Source of the DNA: Pipra filicauda
Lineage: Eukaryota > Chordata > Aves > Passeriformes > Pipridae
Assembly (NCBI RefSeq): GCF_003945595.2
Contig: NW_024104998.1
Location: forward strand, 1,257,224 to 1,321,223
Direction of reading: 5' to 3'
Length of the DNA stretch: 64,000 nt
The first letter of the stretch is position 1. Every line of letters starts with the position of its first letter. The notes beneath the pieces are model-generated. The model had not been told where the DNA came from, did no database searches, and worked only from the letters and a program-made list of their open reading frames with translations. Positions 50,301 through 63,870 of this stretch are shown piece by piece. Position numbers and translations under genes: made by a program.

Positions 50301-53300
50301 AACACTACAAAAATAAAGAAACCAAAAAACAACAAAGCCAAATAAACAAAAAAAAAAAAAAAAGAAATTTTAAAAAAAGCAATGTGTTAAATGTTTCTCA
50401 ATAAGGATTTATCATCCATTACTAACTCTATTGCTCTGCGAGTCTGTATTTTGTTTGGCAAAGAAACTGTGATGAAGATGAGAATTGATAATACAGAATA
50501 CTACTAACAACTTCTTATATTTCCAAGGAAACAGATTTGGGGTCGATATCTTTGAAAGCATAAATTGGTTCTTTGGAATAGCTATAGGTTGTACTCTACA
50601 GCTATTAGTATCAATAGATACCTCTATTGATAGTCCAAAAAAGGCTCCGTCTTCAGGCAGACCTCCAGGAACAGATATGTCACAAAAGTGTAGGAATAAT
50701 TCTGCCTTCAAAGCATGCATCAGTACTGTTCTTATCTGTTCTTTTTTCCAGATAAAGGTTAAAACTCTTCCTACAGTTCTCAATGCCAAGGCACTTTCAA
50801 CACAGCGGGCTCAAAGGCTGCACAACATAATTTTGGAAATCCTTGTTTGCCTTCATTAAGTGTCCTCTCAGGAGTACGCTGGAAACAAGGTGATAGTTTC
50901 CTTTCTTTTTTCCAAATTCTTTTGCTTTTGTATCTAAGCCTCAATCTGCCTGTTTTTTTTGGTTTTTTTTTTGGTGAAGTTAGTCGCATAGACTTTGATG
51001 TGGACTATTTTTAAAAATAAATTTTGAAAATAAAAAAAATTTTGAAAATTTGAAAATAAACTTGAAAATGGTTTTGAAAAACTGCCAAAATAGGAACATC
51101 CTACCTTCTTTTTTAGAAGGAAAGCAGAAACAAAGGCATTTCTGCTGTGTACTGGAATAGGCTATTTTAAACAGGGAGGAAAATACAGGTGTTAACCTGC
51201 AAATATACCACTTTCCCAGTAAACTGACAGGCTCAAGATGCTGCCCCTGCCTTTTCCTTAATTGGTGCTTAATTTTCCCTTACTATGTCTCATCGTAGAG
51301 CCTTGATTATGAGTGCCTCTGGACTAGATCTGTGTGAGGTTATATATTTAGAAAGGCCCAAGCACACACCAAGTGATATCAGGATCGATCTCTTATAGTC
51401 ATTATTATTGTTTGAGATCAGCTTTGTAGGCTCAGAGAGATCAGGCTGTTCTGTGTTTGGCTGGAGCTTCAGGAGGGAATGGGCTGAGAAACTGCAAGTA
51501 GTCCCCTAACCTGACCTTTTTCTCAAAGCCTGAGCCCTCAAATCCAGCATCTGTAGGACCAGAATGGCTCTGCTTTTACTGCTGTTCTATTTCAGATGTA
51601 TAGAAAACTTCTGTTCCAGACAAGCTAGAGTTTGAGGATTTTCAAAAAATGTTATGATATTTCATCTTGAAATTATGCATTTTACCAAGCTTTGCAAAAC
51701 TGTCTTGAACATTGTCACTGGTATTTTCATAAGTTTAGCTATGGATCTTCACTTAGGTCCTCCAGGAAAGTCTAGAAGCAGATGTCCTGACAGCTGAATA
51801 CTCCCAGAAATTTTGCCTGGATATGCATTATTTGATTTGACTTGGTGTTTAAACTGTTGAGTGCTGTATTGCTGCTGTACTCCTGAATAGCTACTGCCTT
51901 CTAGTCAAAATACAGATGCATGAAAGTCCTTGTAAGGGATTTTGAAAGGGAAGGAGTGGATATCTGAATTTAGATTGACCGTCTTAAAAAATGTATCCTG
52001 CACCAAAGGCTTGATCTTCTTTCAATTAAAATAATACATAACAGGGATTGTTGGACTTGGTTGCCTTCGGTCTCAGGTTTAAGTGGATTCAACAGGCAGA
52101 AAGGGTTCTCTTCTTATGAAGGCCATGGCCAGATTCCTTTCCAACAATCACAAAAACACAAAACTTGTAAACAGTTATCAAAACTTTATGATATACAGTG
52201 TGTTAGGAATAACTGCTTGCTATTAAATTGCAGGAATAAGAAGCATCCTTTTGTGTGAGGGCTTCTTGCAGAAGTAGATATTTTTCTCCTATGCTTGGTC
52301 CAACCACCTCAGAGGCAGAAAGAAATCCCCAAAGGATGACAGCCTGAAGAAGGACCAGGACAAAGCAGGAATGAAGAGAAATTCACATTCAGGAAACCCC
52401 CAGTTTCAGTTAAGCACCATCTAACCAAATGTGTCCCTTCTTCAAATGCTGTATTTAATATGGACTGTGTCTTATGTGGACATACACCTCATATGATCTC
52501 ATTTATTTTCCCATTCTTATGCCTTTAAACTGCTGATTTGAAAACCTAGCATTTGTTTAGGAACATTCTCTGGGCACAATTAATTGAAATACTGCAAGTT
52601 TTCACTTTTCTAAAAAAAAAATAAAGTCAAATAAATATTCTGGACCCTGTTCCAGTTTCTCTTCACTTTTTGCATGCTGCTGCATTCCCAGTGCTTAAAT
52701 CTGTAAAATATAGGGTATTTGTGCTAATGCTGGTATGAGTATACTGATTAGATGCAATAACATGCATTGGCTCTGCATTTATTATTATTCCCCACTAATG
52801 ATGCCAAGATTCATCTACATACAGTTGTGTGCCCATCCTTGCTTTACACAAGGAAATACAGGGGAATTTTTCACGTGTCAAGGCTCATTTTAGGAGGAAA
52901 AAGTCAGCTCTTATTAACAGCTTTGGCCTTGAAAAGCAGCATTGTTATGTATTTGCAGAACAGTAAGAAAAGAAACAAAAGCACAACATGCAATGAAGAT
53001 TACGTGTAACAAAAGACTTTAAATTGCATTGTGGTCTGTGTGCTGCTTAAGGAAAAAAGCTCTTTTTTCAGTGCAATGAAGGTGCATGGTGTCTGGCTGC
53101 ACTGTCACCCAGCCAGCTTGCCAAGGAGCACCAGCCTGCACTGAACTGCAAACACTGCTCAGCCCAGCTTTTCTTCCTAAAATTCTGCAGAGGTCAGAGG
53201 TTTCTCACTGGTTCCATTTCACATCAGGCAAATCTAGAAGGTTTTGGCTGACTTGACTTTGAGCAAACACAATAACCAAAATGAAACTCAAGAGATTAGA

Positions 53301-55132
53301 AAGAATATGTTCAAGTCAAGCTCCAGTAAACTAAAACATAGCAATCCAAAAACTGTCTCAGTGAAACCACTGTTGAGGACACATCAGATAAAAGCATAGT
53401 TTTACAAACTATTAATATATGCCTGATTCACAGTTGCCTTGTAGATGTATAGAGAAGCCAAATTCCCTACAGAAGAGTAATGTGTTTGCTACCATATTTC
53501 TGGTTTATATCTTTTTACTCAGCAGAAGGACAAAGCCGGTGTTTTCCAAGGAGAGCACTTTCCACCAATAACAAGGAGAAGTGAAAGCTTTTAGTATGAC
53601 CTACATTTCTGAGGGCCCTGGCATCTAAGGGGTTTTTTAGTATCCCACATGGTTCAGTTTAGTGAAACTGACTTTTCAGGAGATATCACATTCTCTGTAT
53701 CCAAGCACAGAGAGCATTGTGAAATGCTGTGTTTATCAAGTTCAAGTGTACCGGGATTGTCCAGGCTTCAGCAAATATATATTGTGGTTAAAAACAAGAA
53801 AATTTATGTAAGCAGAAATACAACTTGTGAAAGTGTAAGAAATAAAGAGAAGAGGTTAGGGAGGAGGTTGGCTGAGAGGACAGGACTACTGAGGCTGAAA
53901 CATATTTTGTGTACACACAGTTCCCAAACTTTCTAAGCTAACACTGTTTTGCTTTTTTAATTTTTCAATGACTTTTTTTTTCAGTGACTTTTTGCTTTTC
54001 CACACTGCACTCTTTGCTCATTGACAACGTTGAAGAGAAAAAGGCAGAAGAAAAGTGATGCATACAGATAAGTTTTGAGAAACTTGCATCAGGTTTTGGT
54101 GAGGATATTTCACATAATGTACCGGAGCCTTTAAGATCTTAGTTGATTTTATATCTTCATAATTATTCTAGGCTCTGTTAAACTTGATTTAACTGTGGAC
54201 TATGTGTGAAATATCTAAGAAGAGTGAGACAGCAGTAGTAATAAATCTAAGACATTTTTGTCCTTCCTTTGTCTCTGGTGCCATTGGGACAGGTTTAGTA
54301 TGCAGTGTAATTTTTGACCTCTCTGAGTGCTGCAGTTTTCCAACCAGCTTCTTACACTAGCTGTGGTTACTGGGGTGCAGTGCTCCCCAGACACCATTTG
54401 TCATGCCCTGGATAACTGATAGACCTGTGAAATTATTGCATCATTGACTCAGGATGTGTTACCCATTCAAGTAAGCACAGAAGGTCCCAGACAGGTTTGC
54501 ATCGCCTAAGCTATGTGTCAGCACATCTTCATGGCTTACCAGATTAATTTATGTTTGGTTCTACATGCATGTTTACAACCTCCACATCCTGACTGCAATA
54601 CAGTATTAACTATTTGACTAATTGACTATTCAAAAGTAAAGAAGGATTATTTTTTATTATTATTTTGTGATATCTCTAATTTAGCTAGCCTATCTAATCT
54701 AAAGTTTTTCCCCATCCACCTCAAACAATCATTAAAAGGAATAGCATAACATACATTTGAAGGGGAAACATGCCATCATAATTAAGATTTAACTCAGAGT
54801 TTATTAATATTCAGAGTAAAAATACATGAAAGTTCCCACTTGTGCTTTGAAACAGTCTCCCTAAGTTTTGTATTAGATCATTTCTCTTGCCGATAGGCTG
54901 AATTCGATAAATTGTCATTTTCAGCAAACGCAAATTCTTTTCTATTCTTTTCATAGCTCCAATAATTTTCTTTTTTCCAGAAAATAAGGGGGGTCTGGCA
55001 ATAATACTATTCCAAAGCTGGTGTTTTATTACTTATTGCAATTTTTAGTTGTTGTTACTACAATTCTACTGTTATTATCATTATTATCAGCCCTGTTATT
55101 ATCACTGTATTGTTATTATTACTTATTATAGT

Positions 55133-55180
55133 AGTCCTCAATAACAACAGGTAAAGAGTCCTCAATAATAACAGGTAAAG
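55133..55180. repeat. 24-bp tandem duplication, one mismatch
   Basis: The unit agtcctcaataacaacag plus gtaaag occurs twice in succession (55133-55156 and 55157-55180) with one C/T difference. It follows an imperfect TTA-rich microsatellite. Confidence 0.85.
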
Positions 55181-57797
55181 GCTGAATCACTTACAGGGAT
55201 GCCTATGGTGGAGAATCCATTTCTTGACTGCAAGGGAGATCTCTGACGATCAATTCATAGGAAACCTGTCATCAATCATAAGAAGAAAACAAAGAGTAAA
55301 AGACACAACTCATTTAGCCTACATGGGGAGGCAATTAAAGCAAAGAAGTCCGTGCCAGAAGAAGTATTTGTTACTCAGTAGTTACTGTTACATTTCTCTC
55401 TAAACGAAGATATCTTGCATTGACCAGGCAGTGACATTGTGCAGGTTCTCCACTCGCTACCTTGAAGCAAGCAGAGTTTGGTTTTAATTTTTATTAATCA
55501 GTGCATTCTGGACAGGTCTTAGGGAAACCACTCCTATTTGTTTGACAGAGGTCTTGAATCAAGGACCAGTATTCCAGTTCTTGAGATTAAGATCTTTGCA
55601 CAGGTCAGCTAGTGGATGAGTCAGAAACTCTGTATGATCACCTAAATCATTTATGGACTCCCTTGACATGGGACTGACTGGGAAAAGTTGAGAAAAATAC
55701 CTGCTCTAAGTGAGAATAGTGTTTATAATGTGCACTGAGCACAACCCAGTCCTAAACGCTTTGAATTCGAAAAATGCAGTGAAATATAGCACTTTTATAA
55801 AACAATAAGCATTTAATAATTAATGTAAAAGCAAGATGAAACAAATTGCTAATTCTCCCAGTCACCTTCTTATACTATCATTAACTGATTCACTTCTTAC
55901 TGGCACTATGACAGAAGTTGTTACATCGGGCGAAATGTAGAACAACAAATAACAGCAGCTCTATGCATATCTGGTAACACAAATTCCATTGTCATATGAG
56001 CTTTCTGTCTAGATTTAAAAACCTTTATACTCATGATCTTCTACTGTGGCCACAAACATATTGAACAGTAAAATCTATCATATCAACAATTGTGTCTCAT
56101 GATGACTTAGAAAACTCAGAATCATTGGGCATAATGAAGTCCCTATTCAGTACTTGCAGTGAAAAATAGCTGTGCTGTACAAGAAATGTTCATTATAAAC
56201 CTTCATCATTCATCTGAAATGTTTGGGAATCTGTCTTCTAAAAAGTAACACCCCTCCTTTCGAAACAATTCATTTCCTTTACTTTCTAAGGCTTAAATTC
56301 TGCAAATACATTAACACATGTTGATGTTTAATATGCATATAATTAAAGGAATATGTTTAAATACGTGTATATTGTATATACATTTACTATGTGTGTATAT
56401 AGAAACATATATAGATATGTACATGTATATATAAATTCATAGCTGTGAGTAGCTCCTTAGGAGTCAATAGAATCAGTCACAAAGTGAAAGACAGTCAAGA
56501 ACTGAAGTATTTTGATAAATCAGATCTTCAGCCTGATTCAGATGATGAAAGTATGTGGCCTAGAATTCTTTAGAGCTGAAGTTCAATTGGAGCAGAAAGT
56601 TTTAATTTTCCTTATGTATCTTATATGTGCTTTTTTTCTGGAGTTTGAACCTTCCGATGAAAGTGTAATAGTGATGAAGACATACAGTCATTTATATTTA
56701 TATTTCCTAGCAGACCATATGTTCCATATGTACATTTCTATTTGCTTAGAAAAGTATCTATCTATATATGCGAAATGGAAAATGCGATGACACTGAAGCT
56801 AAGTGTGAACATATTTTATGGCAACTTGGATATTAAGTTCTCTGGACAAATTTTTAGGGAATCAATTTATGATGTCCTCCATCTTTGTTTATTATACTCT
56901 GTGTTACTAGAGTAGCAAGCTGCCAGGCAGTGTTTTATAGTGTCTTGAGAAAGCTTGATTTTACAAGGGTTCTATAGTGAAGTTCTCATAAGTATTTAAC
57001 AGTCAGCTTAGATAGTCATTCAGCTTCTCCTCACAGGTTACGCTGCAACTATAAACAGAAGATAGTAGCAATAAATAAATCTAATAAAACTAAAATGAGG
57101 AAAAGCCATACGTTGGCCTCGTGTAAAGAGAATACTATATGCACTCTTGTGGAATTAACAGCATTCAGAACCACTATTTAACAAATAATCTACCAATACA
57201 AAAATACCCTGTGACCACTAGGTGATTCAGACAATGTTAGGGTTTTCAAATAATTCATCCCAACTGACAATCATGAAAGGCCCATTGCTTTCTTCAGGCA
57301 TCAAAATACCTTTGAAAATCTGACTTCAAGTAATCAATTTTTAAAAGAATAAATACTTTGATACCTTCCCACCAAGTTAGGCTCTCAAGTATAATAAGCA
57401 GGTATCACACTAATCTCCAAAATCCCAGGGCAGGTGCTCAATCAAACACTAGTGGGGCTATGCTCAGCTGTAAAACTTGTGATATGCCTGAGCTACCTGC
57501 TTCAATATATCATTAAAAATGTTCTCCCTTCTTCCCTTTATGCAGGATCCAGCATACAGGTACATTCAGAGCACACAAATGGACTAGTCCTGGCACAAAA
57601 GGCAGCCAGAAGCAAGACTTTCTGGCTGGCTGGTGTGGTTAATTGCCTTAATATAGTTAATTTTCCAGTAGTCTGTGATATGAATACAGAAGACTGATTT
57701 TTAAATCCTTTCTTCTTGATCTGAGAGTCAGAGCTTGAATATGACTCCCAGGGAAGTATCTAATACTCTTATACAGTCAGTCTTCATCTCAGTTCAG

Positions 57798-57851
57798 GCT
57801 CTGTTTAAATCTCAGTACACTATTGCTCTGTTTAAATCTCAGTACACTATT
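57798..57851. repeat. Perfect 27-bp tandem duplication
   Basis: The 27-bp unit beginning gctctgtttaaatctc and ending gtacactatt is present twice in direct succession (57798-57824 and 57825-57851) with no mismatch, so the duplication is probably recent. Confidence 0.92.
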
Positions 57852-60264
57852 GTCCTAATCCAACAAACACTTTAATTCCTTCTTTATGCTCAGCTTATGT
57901 CCCATGTGGGAATACAGCCCAGACAGGTTTTGTTCCAGGGAACAGGCACAGCTGAGACATGGGGGCCAGACACAGCCCAGGCAAGAGATATGAAATTTGT
58001 ATGTGCCTGTCCCCCTGCGCCACATCAAGGAGACACATCAAACAGCCCATAAAGATCAGGGGAAAGCCAAACTACCAGCAACGGGGTTTACAGAGGATTC
58101 TGTGCTGAGGTCGGGTCTGCCAGCCAGAGACAGCAGAACTGGGACACCCCTATTCACGTTGCAATCATCTTTCCCAAAACTCTTTGTCTCAGACAGGTGT
58201 TTTCATTTCACTTCTCAAAGGGCTGGTGATGGCAACCGTATTTGCACAATACCTTAGCTGTTTGATTTAAAGCACAAATCACTTTGAAAAAAATGGTTGG
58301 CTTTGAAAAACTGTTGTCACTAAGCAGACTCAGAAAGGGTCTAAGACCATGACAGCCAAGGAGGCAGAGCACAAGAGAAAGGATATTTCTGCAGCCTAGG
58401 GCCTAGGAAAATGTTGTGGAATCCGACCTCTGCTCCCAGGACTGTTTCTGTACTTGCCATTAAATGATCATTAGGTTTGCTGCTGATGGGGAAAGAGTTA
58501 AGTGCTGAGTGAAAGCAGACGCAGCTGACAAGGACAGAAATAGGAAGAAGAAAACAGTGCAGAGCTCATGAATGCATGTGTCTGCACATGTGCATGTAGG
58601 GAAATTGTTACCTGTGCTGGGACTGGTGTGGTGCTATCAGAAGCCCAAAGAAGCTCTATAATGCAAATTAAATTAAAACATGGGCATCTGAAGGTCCTAC
58701 TAATGACTTGGTGAGTTGTTAAGTGGCCAGCTACTCAGGAAGTGGGAGAGCGGGAGAACAGGAGTGGTAATGCATGACTTTACAGACCTAGAAGATAAGT
58801 CCTGTTGAGAGGAGCTTAACATTGCATATGTCTCTTACTCAAAATGTGAACTGCAGACCAGATCAGATGAGGGAATGGTAGCCACATCCACTGCAAAATA
58901 AGTTCTGTTTTGTTTGGTTTCTTTTAAAAGAGAGAGGGAGCATAAGTTCAGGGAGGTAAGTGAAAGTTCAGTGAGATTTCTCCACAGTCATGAAACTTGA
59001 GTTCATAGTCAAGCTATTGAGTCACATACAGATGAGGATCTCACCTGGCCAATAAGGAAAGAAAAAGAAAAAAAAAAAAAAAAACACCTCAGTCACTTCC
59101 CCTGCAAAGTTCCTTGATGTTCAATAGGTGTGGTTGGGTGAAGAAAAGCCAGACCAATACCAACAGCTGCATGGAATCTTTCCATGGCTGGAAGGTGAAT
59201 AATTAACTCTGTTATAACTGCAGCCCCTCAGGGGCAGGTAAGTCACAAGCCAAATTTAGAGTTATGTTATCTTGTAATGAACAGTAAGAAGGAAATCTAT
59301 AGGTGTCCTGATCGGTGCCCCAAAACCCCCAGGAAAAGAGTTGATAAAAATGCACCTCAAGAAAATAACTGATTTTTTGCAACCAACTCATAAATGCCTG
59401 AAGATTTTTTTTTTTAGACGTGATGTTTTCTGAGTGTGACAATGTTGTGCCAGTACCTAAAATCAGATAAAATCAGTGTGGGAATAAACTTGTTTTTATG
59501 CATCATTTTCATACTGTTGCCTCTGGACTCTTGGGATGGAGGGAGGGGTCAACAAAAGGCAGATATGAAAAATATGTCTGCTGCTAAGTGACTTGAAAAC
59601 CTACTAATGGATAGTTTTCTGGAGAGTTTGAATGTCCACTGGGAAATCTCCAGCACACTGCAAATCCAGAAAGCTTAAGAGCTGGTCTAAACTTGACAAA
59701 CCCTTGCATATATTAACTGCAGTTAACTGAGAAAGGCAGTATAAACCACTCTTTCTCATATATAGAGAAAGAAGACTGGAGTCCTTGGCTCCTGTTCCTG
59801 CACAAGGCAGTTTCCTTGCTGCTGCTTCTGGGACTGTAGCCTCTTCATTAAGTTTTTTAGGGCTCTGCAGATGATTCAGGTTCCGAAGGTGGCTTGCAGA
59901 AAATAGCCATGGATTTTTCTTTACTAAACCTTGCAAAAGACAAGTGATTCCAAGCCTTCTCCTCCCTCCAAATAAAATGTTGATCTGATATGACTGCTCC
60001 CATTTGGGGGTTGGGGGGGGTCAGGACTAATTAGCTCCACATCATGACACCCATAGAGTTACATCTGCCATATGTGTCCTGCCAGTGTATCACGCAGTCA
60101 TGTTCTGATGGAAGGAGCAAATCTTGTTTTCTTTTTCTTTCCTCCAGCCAGTTTAGAAGTAGCATTGACTGACTCCAAGGAGCCATGTCCTCTCTACTAT
60201 CTCAGTGAAGAGGGTTTGAAACCAGTGAAATGTATAATTTCATATGGAACTGAAAAAAAAACAT
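57852..60264. other. Unique DNA, no gene seen
   Basis: No exon, RNA gene or transposon is recognised. A 17-nt poly-A lies at 59068-59084 and a G-rich run (ttgggggttgggggggg type) at about 60004-60019. Open frames are short and without domains. Confidence 0.5.
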
Positions 60265-60475
60265 AAAGAGGGGAGGGAAGGGGAGGGGAGGGGAGGGGAG
60301 GGGAGGGGAGGGGGAGGGGAGGGGGGAAGGGGAGGGGGATGGGAGGGGAGGGAAGAAGGAAGAAGGAAGAAGGAAGAAGGAAGAAGGAAGAAGGAAGAAG
60401 GAAGAAGGAAGAAGGAAGAAGGAAGAAGGAAGAAGGAAGAAGGAAGAAGGAAGAAGGAAGAAGGAAGAAGGAAGG
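60265..60475. repeat. Polypurine tract: (GGGGA)n joined to a heptamer array
   Basis: About 210 bp of almost pure purine on the plus strand. The left part (about 60269-60350) is built of GGGGA-like units. The right part (60351-60475) is a regular array of the 7-mer GGAAGAA, close to 18 copies. Because 7 is not a multiple of 3, all frames of both strands stay open and read as low-complexity Lys/Glu/Gly/Arg or Ser/Phe/Leu/Pro. These frames are artefacts of the repeat, not genes. The tract could form triplex DNA, and its G-rich half could form quadruplexes. Confidence 0.95.
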
Positions 60476-62882
60476 TCACAGAGAGACAAGTAAAGCCAAG
60501 CCAGGTCCTACCATTATAAAAAAATGAAGCTCTAAATACGTAACAAATACAAGGGTAGTTGTTCTATTTGATCATAAATATATAGTGAAAAGCAACACAT
60601 GTCTGAAGGCTCTACAACAGAGCTAGGAAATAGCCATTTCAGCTTGATCATTCCAAAAATACCTCTAAATGGGACAGCCAAACAAGGTCTTTGTTTAGAA
60701 TTGTCCCACTTACTTGTCCAAGCTGGAGCTTGACAGAGGAAGTCCAGCCATGCTGCTTGTAATATGCCCTTACTTCAACTGATATTTCAGTGACTTGTTT
60801 TCTCCCTGCGGTTCAGACAGTATTTTTTTTAGCCTTGACAGAATGGCTAGACTAGGTAATCCACGCAAACAGCTGCTGCATGCAACGTGATCTTTTCTCC
60901 AAACCTTTTTAACAAAGACTTCTGAACTGTTCCTTAGTTTTGGATATGTTGGAAATATCCAGAAGCTAAAATCTCTCAATATGAATGTAATTGACATATC
61001 AACTGTCCGACCATACTGCTTTTAGCTTAAGAAGTGTCCCAAGAAGATTAACAGGAGCTGCATGCTCACAAAACCACTCCCTAATCAGAACGCATTCATC
61101 AGGAAAATACCTCTGTTTCACCATTTTCACAGAGGATTTGCTTCTTGAATATCAATGTTCCTGTCTGTAGTGAGAGGAAACATCTTACTGATTTTTGTAG
61201 CACAAGCTTTGCAAACTTGCAAACTTCATCAAAGAGAACGTAATCGTGATTTTTTATTGTGTTAAATTTTATAACTTGATTTTTTTTTTGGTTGGTTGGT
61301 TTGGTTTTTGTTCTTTGTTGATCATAGGTATTTCTGTCTAATGAAACCCCTATATAAGCACAAATAATATTAAAGTAATTTTTGCAAATATTGAAGATAC
61401 AAAATAATATGAATGTATCCAGGGAGATTTGAAAAATGAACAGGAGAAAAGAAATAAAGGGTCAGTCATTAAAGAGGCCTATGAATATAAGGGAAAATAT
61501 ATTTAGAGGAATGGAGGAATTGGGGAAACAGTAATTTTAAAGAAGTCAAGAGCTGAGAGTGGACAGAAAGTGAGAAATGCATGAGGAACACAGTGCAACA
61601 TCCAAAAGGGTATTGTAGCTGTAAATTGCATAAGCAAGGATAACATAGTCAGTGGGTAGGATGGCAAAAGTAGTTTCTGAACACAGAAGGTATAATTCCA
61701 TTCACAACAGTCCACTACATTTTAGGAACGTATGTCCTGAATAAAAATAAGTGTATCAGAGACGATTGAGGGAGCAATAAAAAAAAGAGTAGGGATGCAC
61801 AGAATTTATTTTAATTGGTAAGATTAAGTAATAAATCGGTCATATTTGGTTAGCTGGAAAAAAGGTCACATGGATACATATTTTAAAAGCACTTAATAGG
61901 AAAGGAATTATTTTAGGACCAAATGTTAACCAAAATGCTAAAAAAAAGGAAAGAAGGACTGCTGTGAGAATGAGTTTATCAGGCTGCGAAATGGTCCTCT
62001 GTGGGATGGGACAAAAAACATTCTCCTAGTGAGAACAACTTTAAAAGAGATTGGATATTATGTTAGTGACCAAAGGGGCATCTGGGAATATCAACTACTT
62101 TAAAGATTTTGTAGGCAAGGATCCAAATAAAATAATTTTATGACAGCTTTAATTTTTGCTGGGACACACCCCTTCTTTTTCTGAATAAGATCTGTTGGCT
62201 GGTGAAATCTCAGTGCTCTGTTGTTACTGGCTGTGCTGTGAGTGAATTAGGAAGGAGCTATGTGGCTGAACACTTTGCCCCCTAAATCTCTGCCTGCCCA
62301 ACGTCCGTAAATAAAAGTAACAAGGACAGCTGTTGCATGGCAATAACACTACTTTGCACTATGTATTTCCACATCCTGTGGTCTACCAGGCAATCTGCCT
62401 ACTGCAGGTACAAGCCTCCAAGGAAACTGGAGAATCAGAACCACCTAGGTAATGCCAGTAAACTAAACCTTTAGGCATTTCTTTGCTTTGATCCAGAGAA
62501 ATGCATGTACTGTGCTGTCTGTACCCTCAGAACAAATGGCAGTCTTGGGAACTAGCATGGATATTTAGAGATGGTATTTAAATAACATTACTTGGGAAAT
62601 TCCCACTGCTTAAGAAAAGACCAACTAAAATAAGAGTTTTCTTTCCCAGAAGGCTGAGACAGGTATAATGAGGATTATCAGGCATAATTAATTTAATTTC
62701 TGTATCCTAGAGAATCATATGAGTCAACTTCATAGCCAGGTTCTCCCAATTCTTATCACTGATGAGAGTGAGAATGTTGCTGTGAAGTGTAAAAAGGCAA
62801 CATAAACAATCAAGAGTGATACAAGCAACTGGTTGCAAACAAATAACTTCATTAAGCCATGTCCGTAAGAATTCCTCACTTT
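60476..62882. other. Unique AT-rich DNA, no gene seen
   Basis: No exon, RNA gene or transposon is recognised. A T/G-rich stretch (ttggttggttggtttggttt) is at about 61290-61310. Open frames are short. Confidence 0.5.
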
Positions 62883-63010
62883 TATACAACACTTTTCATC
62901 TGCAGATCTAAAAGTGCTGTACAGATGGAAAAATTCAGGAGGTAAAGTGGCTTGTTTGAGGTCATTCAGGTAGACAATGGCAGCTCTGCGAATAAACCAT
63001 GCCACTTTGT
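62883..63010 (-). repeat. Ancient amniote MIR-like remnant, antisense
   Basis: The order 'acacttttcatctgcagatc', 'aaaagtgctgtacagatgga', 'ggtaaagtggcttgtttgag' and 'gtcattcaggtagacaatgg' follows the antisense MIR-type consensus: 'cctttcatc...gatctcaaagcgctttacagatggggaaactgag...gttaagtgacttgcccaaggtcacacag...agtggcag'. It is the best preserved of the ancient repeats here, but no coding content remains. Confidence 0.52.
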
Positions 63011-63765
63011 GTGCAGTCCTGTGCCTCACTTTGCATTATAAATGCCCCTTCTGTGCAGTCCTGGACAGGATCATGGCAGTGAGCCTTTGGAGAGGGAGAG
63101 TATGTAGTTGGAGCTGAAATAAACCTGAGTCTGATCATAAGACCACTGCAAATTAGAAAGGCCAAATTCCATCCTAATGTGCAATGTCTCCTAAAATCAA
63201 CTGGAACTTTATATTTAAGCATTTCCAAGATTTTCTTTCCCATGGTGTCTGAGTACCAGCAAAATTACATCACACTTAAGCAATCTCTGAGGATAATTCC
63301 TTACTACTTTTTCCTATTAGCCCCAAGAACCACTATAGATTGGGGTTTTTTCAATCACTTTTTTTTAATTGCATACAAAGACTGGTTCTAAATCACTAAA
63401 CAGGGTGGAAAATTAGGAAAGGATTATTTACTACCTAAAACTACAGTATTTGCAGTAATGCCTCTGGCCTTGAAAGTATAAAAGCAGCAAGAAACGATTT
63501 CAGTCTTCCTTATGTATATCATCTAAAAAGTGCAGAAAAAAAAATCTGCAGGCATCCATCATCCCTAGTTGGTGAAAACAGAAGCTAAGTGGATAATATC
63601 CACAAACACCTCATTTGATTAAAAAAATAAGGAGCAGAATATGAGAGGTATCAAAACAAAATATATAAATTATATATTTTATATATATTCCAAAATTATA
63701 AAGCCCATTAGGCCTGAAATTTGGAGGGTAGAATACTTTCTATAAATTCCTGGAATGGAAGAAAA
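63011..63765. other. Unique AT-rich DNA, no gene seen
   Basis: Nothing recognisable apart from a TA-rich palindromic run (atataaattatatattttatatata) at about 63662-63688. Confidence 0.5.
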
Positions 63766-63870
63766 GGTTCCGGTCCTGAAGCCACAAGTCTAGAGTTCCT
63801 TGCTGGCTCAGATGCAGGCTCCCTCTGTAGTCTTGGGCATATTGCTTTACTTCTGTTTCCTCTCCCACAT
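63766..63870 (+). repeat. MIR-like SINE remnant, sense orientation
   Basis: 'ctctgtagtcttgggcatat' and 'tgctttacttctgtttcctc' follow the MIR core consensus 'tgtgaccttgggcaagtcacttaacctctctgggcctcagtttcctc'. The remainder is diverged and the edges are uncertain. Confidence 0.45.

Larger units (their letters stand above)
45807..57797. other. Long unique stretch without a recognisable gene
   Basis: About 12 kb without supportable exons or RNA genes. It contains A-rich sequence at 50291-50380, including a 16-nt poly-A (50348-50363). A cluster of tttgaaaat repeats lies at about 51010-51080, imperfect (TTA)n sequence at 55021-55130, and a TA/TG-rich segment at 56331-56440. Overlapping frames of about 125 codons on both strands at 50412-50859 have no domains. 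Confidence 0.5.

Noticed and set aside
50412..50859. Overlapping 125-codon frames on both strands
   Set aside because: They show no domain, no initiation context and no retrotransposon similarity. Overlap on opposite strands suggests chance in this composition.
60202..60527. Long open frames on both strands encoding Lys/Glu/Gly/Arg or Leu/Pro/Ser/Phe repeats
   Set aside because: They are produced by the polypurine repeat, whose 7-base unit keeps all frames free of stops. They are not genes.
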